Source: Acetobacteraceae bacterium
GTDB lineage: Bacteria; Pseudomonadota; Alphaproteobacteria; Acetobacterales; Acetobacteraceae
Direction of reading: 5' to 3'
Length of the DNA: 9,069 bases
Assembly: GCA_027311485.1 (NCBI GenBank)
Contig: DAICYU010000107.1
Location: 343-9,411 of the forward strand
This document shows positions 6,715 to 9,069 of this stretch, piece by piece (the stretch's first letter is position 1; each line of letters begins with the position of its first letter). A model generated the notes under the pieces. It saw only the letters and a program-made list of their open reading frames with translations. It made no database searches and was not told the origin of the DNA. A program made the position numbers and the translations under genes.

Positions 6715-7248
6715 TCAGGTTTTTAACAAGCCGGGATCGCGCAGGGTTGTGTCCTGGCCGGCAACAGGATCGGCAATGGCAGCCTCCAGACTCACCGCAC
6801 CTTTCCATTCGTGCGCCGGCCGCGGCCGAGCGCCGGGGGGGATCTGGTCAATGCCCCAATAGATTTCCAGCCGATGCCCGTCCGGATCGCGGAACTCCAC
6901 CGCGATCTGCACCCCGGCTCGGCGGCGGCCATCGAAATCGATGGACACGTTGTGCCGCCGCAAGTGGGTCCGGGCACGGACCACATCATCCAGGGTTGCC
7001 ACCTCAAACGCCATGTGATGCATGCCGGCGCCGGCGGGATGGGCGTCCGTTGCCCGGAACAAGGCGATGCCGTGGTGATCCGGATTGCACCGCAGGAACA
7101 CCGCACCGCCGGGCATCATGTCATCGTGGTAAACGTCCGAAATATCGAAGCCCAGTATGTCGCGGTAAAAGCGCGTCGATTGTTCGATATCACTGACATA
7201 AAGCGCAACGTGACCAATCTTGCATATTTGAAACGGAACATTGTCCAT
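6715..7248 (-). CDS. VOC-family (glyoxalase/extradiol dioxygenase fold) metalloenzyme
   Basis: This 177-residue protein has one complete pair of beta-alpha-beta-beta-beta modules of the vicinal oxygen chelate superfamily, whose members bind a divalent metal to isomerise, cleave or modify substrates. Visible signatures are KIGHVALYVSDIEQSTRFYR at 10-29, MHHMAFEV at 76-83 and DPDGHRLEIYWG at 121-132. Likely metal ligands are His13, His78 and Glu128, the His-His-Glu set of type I extradiol dioxygenases. The C-terminal tail after about 140 is outside the fold. ATG 7248 was chosen because GGGAGG lies eight bases upstream and the fold starts right after it; a longer frame to 7311 would run through the promoter gap. 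The substrate cannot be told; a ring-cleavage or glyoxalase-like role are both possible. It is divergent from the DUF1445 gene. Confidence 0.85.
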   Translation of the reverse strand: MDNVPFQICKIGHVALYVSDIEQSTRFYRDILGFDISDVYHDDMMPGGAVFLRCNPDHHGIALFRATDAHPAGAGMHHMAFEVATLDDVVRARTHLRRHNVSIDFDGRRRAGVQIAVEFRDPDGHRLEIYWGIDQIPPGARPRPAHEWKGAVSLEAAIADPVAGQDTTLRDPGLLKT

Positions 7249-7340
7249 CGCTCTTGCCTCCCGCAACGTGATTAGCACGGGTTCACGGTCCGGCGGGAAT
7301 ACTGCTAACATTTCCCCGGCAGCAATGGAGGAGCTTCGGG
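7249..7340. promoter_or_regulatory. Divergent promoter region, VOC gene (-) and DUF1445 gene (+)
   Basis: The 92-bp gap separates two outward-facing genes, so it should hold both promoters. On the plus strand TTCACG (7282-7287) and TAACAT (7306-7311), 18 bases apart, are a weak sigma-70-like pair; the assignment is tentative. The plus-strand gene has a strong GGAGGAG ribosome binding site at 7327-7333, seven bases before ATG 7341. The minus-strand gene has GGGAGG at about 7257-7262. Confidence 0.45.
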
Positions 7341-8141
7341 ATGAATGCCATCACCGATACGCGCGGCAATAGCGGGCAGCGTGAGCGACTGCGCATCCGG
7401 ACCGGTGCCTTCTCCGGCCCAACCTCGGGCCTTGCGCCTGGCAATGTGCAGGCAAACCTGGCCATCCTGCCGCGTGACCTGGCATACGATTTCCTGCGGT
7501 TTGCCCAGGCAAACCCCCGTCCCTGCCCGATCCTGGCGGTTTCGGAACCTGGCGATCCCAGGCTGCCGACCTTGGGTGCCGACCTGGATATCCGCACGGA
7601 CCTGCCACGCTATCGCGTTTGGCGGCAGGGTGAACTGGTTGCCGAACCGACCGATATCCGGGACTTCTGGCGGGACGATCTGGTGGTCTTCGCGATTGGC
7701 TGCTCCTTTTCCTTCGAAGAAGCATTGATCGAGGACGGCATTGAGGTCCGCCACATCGCCTGCGGCTCAAACGTGCCAATGTACCGGACCAACATTCAAT
7801 GCGTGCCGGCCGGTGTGTTCAACGGTCCGCTGGTGGTGTCGATGCGCCCGTTGAAGCCCGCGGACGCGATCCGGGCGGTGCAGATCACCACACGGTTTCC
7901 GTCGGTGCACGGGGCGCCGGTGCATATCGGGCTGCCGTCGATGATAGGGATCGCCGATATCAATAAACCGGATTACGGCGACGCCGTGCCGGTCGGGCCG
8001 GATGAGTTGCCGGTATTCTGGGCCTGCGGCGTCACGCCCCAGGCGGTGATTGCGCAGGTGCGGCCGGCGTTCTGCATCACGCACGCACCCGGATCGATGC
8101 TGATCACCGACCTGCGCAACACCAGCCTGGCGGCGCTCTGA
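7341..8141 (+). CDS. DUF1445 family protein (putative hydro-lyase; D-glutamate cyclase N-terminal-type domain)
   Basis: This 266-residue protein is a full-length member of the DUF1445 family, which includes B. subtilis YcsI and the N-terminal part of mammalian D-glutamate cyclase (DGLUCY), the enzyme that converts D-glutamate to 5-oxo-D-proline in mitochondria. Family hallmarks seen are NVQANLAILP at about 37, GCSFSFEEAL at about 120, RHIACGSNVPMYRTN at about 137, FNGPLVVSMRP at about 160, HGAPVHIGLP at about 191, FWACGVTPQ at about 228 and ITHAPGSMLITD at about 246. No signal peptide or membrane helix is present, so it is cytosolic. ATG 7341 follows a strong GGAGGAG. The next gene starts four bases after its stop and encodes the other DGLUCY-type domain, which favours a D-glutamate cyclase role over a general hydro-lyase. 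Biochemical function for the stand-alone bacterial protein is inferred. Confidence 0.88.
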   Translation: MNAITDTRGNSGQRERLRIRTGAFSGPTSGLAPGNVQANLAILPRDLAYDFLRFAQANPRPCPILAVSEPGDPRLPTLGADLDIRTDLPRYRVWRQGELVAEPTDIRDFWRDDLVVFAIGCSFSFEEALIEDGIEVRHIACGSNVPMYRTNIQCVPAGVFNGPLVVSMRPLKPADAIRAVQITTRFPSVHGAPVHIGLPSMIGIADINKPDYGDAVPVGPDELPVFWACGVTPQAVIAQVRPAFCITHAPGSMLITDLRNTSLAAL

Positions 8142-8145
8142 CCGC

Positions 8146-9069
8146 TTGCAGGCCCGGATCGACCGCATCGAGAGCATCATTCACCGCGACGTGGGCCGCG
8201 GTATGGAGCGAATCTTTCAGGCCACACGCGGCGGCTTATGGGACGCGGCGCGCACGCTGGCGGCGACCGAACGCCCGCGTATTGGCCTGATCACCGGCTT
8301 TTTCGTCCCCGGTGGCCGCCCCCCGGCAGCCGAGACGGATGGTCCGGCCGGCGCCGCATTGCTGGCACGGACGTTTGATAGCCTGGGCCTGACCTGTCGG
8401 CTGGCGACCGACGAAGATTGCCGTTCCGCCTGCGAAGCGGCGCTGCAAGCGGCGGGTGCGGTTTCCGTTCCGGTGGATTCCATTCGGCCGCACGAAGACC
8501 CGGCCGCATTGGCGGCACGCTGGCAGGCCGCAGGACTAGACTGCGTGATCGCAATCGAGCGATGTGGCCCCGGGATCGACGGTGCCTTCCGGAACATGCG
8601 CGGCGTGGACATATCCGCCCATGCGGCGCGGCTGGACCACCTGTTCCGCGGCGGCGCATGGCGTACGGTCGCGGTCGGTGACGGCGGAAATGAACTCGGC
8701 ATGGGCAGCCTTCCACCGGGGCTGGTGGCCGGCGATGTGCCGCTCGGGCCGTTGATCGGTTGCATCGTCCCAGCGGATTGTCTGGTGACGGCTGGGGTTT
8801 CACACTGGGGCGCGTATGCACTTTTGGCCGCCTTGGCCGTGCTGCGGCCCGACTGGGCGCTGGCGGCGCTGGAAAGTCTCGACCCGACGCTGGATTACGC
8901 GGTGGTCGAGGCGATGGTACGAGACGGGCCTGCCGTGGACGGCGTTTCGTTGAACCGGTCGGTCACCATTGATGCCCAGGTGATGGCCGTGCATCACGGC
9001 GTGCTGGCCGGGATCCGGGACGCCATGCAACCGGAACTGGACCTTCCTGACAGAGAGCCCGGATCGCGC
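8146..9069 (+). CDS. DUF4392 family protein, D-glutamate cyclase C-terminal-type domain (3' partial)
   Basis: The frame is open from 8104 to the right edge with no stop, giving at least 308 residues. It carries features of DUF4392, the C-terminal half of mammalian DGLUCY: IESIIHRDVGRGMERI near the start, RIGLITGFFVPGG at about 45-57, a CVIAIERCGPG segment, and the hallmark GDGGNELGMG encoded at 8677-8706. A hydrophobic, Ala/Leu-rich helix follows around 8800-8850. The start is probably TTG 8146, four bases after the DUF1445 stop. It is the first start codon in the open frame, and later options (GTG 8191, ATG 8203) would cut off the conserved IESIIHRDVGRG segment. No Shine-Dalgarno is visible, consistent with translational coupling. 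It likely partners the preceding gene in converting D-glutamate to 5-oxo-D-proline. The C-terminus is beyond the window. Confidence 0.85.
   Translation, partial: MQARIDRIESIIHRDVGRGMERIFQATRGGLWDAARTLAATERPRIGLITGFFVPGGRPPAAETDGPAGAALLARTFDSLGLTCRLATDEDCRSACEAALQAAGAVSVPVDSIRPHEDPAALAARWQAAGLDCVIAIERCGPGIDGAFRNMRGVDISAHAARLDHLFRGGAWRTVAVGDGGNELGMGSLPPGLVAGDVPLGPLIGCIVPADCLVTAGVSHWGAYALLAALAVLRPDWALAALESLDPTLDYAVVEAMVRDGPAVDGVSLNRSVTIDAQVMAVHHGVLAGIRDAMQPELDLPDREPGSR

Noticed and set aside
8217..8821. Minus-strand frames of up to 182 residues opposite the DUF4392 gene
   Set aside because: The plus frame carries the GDGGNELGMG hallmark and runs uninterrupted to the window edge; the minus frames are low-complexity Arg/Pro/Ser-rich.
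1..9069. CRISPR arrays, insertion sequences, transposase or integrase genes
   Set aside because: No regularly spaced repeats and no transposase or integrase motifs were seen; the tRNA 3' end has no adjacent integrase.

Overview
The window is high-GC bacterial DNA, roughly 60-65% G+C by eye, with tightly packed genes. The elongator tRNA-Met resembles the alphaproteobacterial form, and there is a DjlA-type membrane J-protein, a RutA monooxygenase and split D-glutamate cyclase genes. Together these suggest an alphaproteobacterium, perhaps in the Rhodospirillales/Acetobacteraceae area. The class is a moderate-confidence inference; the order is a guess.

Layout. From 2 to 3367 (+) lies the 3' part of a nonribosomal peptide synthetase-like gene, open at the left edge. 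It encodes the tail of a condensation-like domain, a complete adenylation domain, a carrier (PCP) domain and, in the same polypeptide, a roughly ten-helix integral membrane acyltransferase of the acyltransferase-3 type. After a 224-bp gap comes a single rutA gene (3592-4671, +) without other rut genes in view. A 317-bp gap (4672-4988) follows, containing inverted repeats but no credible gene.

Next is a minus-strand block read right to left: a VOC-fold metalloenzyme (7248-6715), djlA (6663-5878), an AmpD-type zinc amidase with a peptidoglycan-binding domain (5881-5108), and elongator tRNA-Met (5063-4989). djlA and the amidase overlap by four bases, inside a 12-bp perfect tandem duplication. 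Divergent from the VOC gene, on the plus strand, are a DUF1445 gene (7341-8141) and, 4 bp later, a DUF4392 gene running off the right edge (8146-9069). These correspond to the two halves of the mitochondrial D-glutamate cyclase DGLUCY.

How the genes fit together. The left third is accessory metabolism: amino-acid activation coupled to a membrane acyltransferase, reminiscent of a DltA/DltC/DltB system fused into one protein. The right part looks like core chromosome: envelope chaperone, murein amidase, a tRNA and D-glutamate catabolism. The most unusual item is the A-PCP-membrane acyltransferase fusion. The least conspicuous is the second half of the D-glutamate cyclase, which has a probable TTG start and no stop inside the window.
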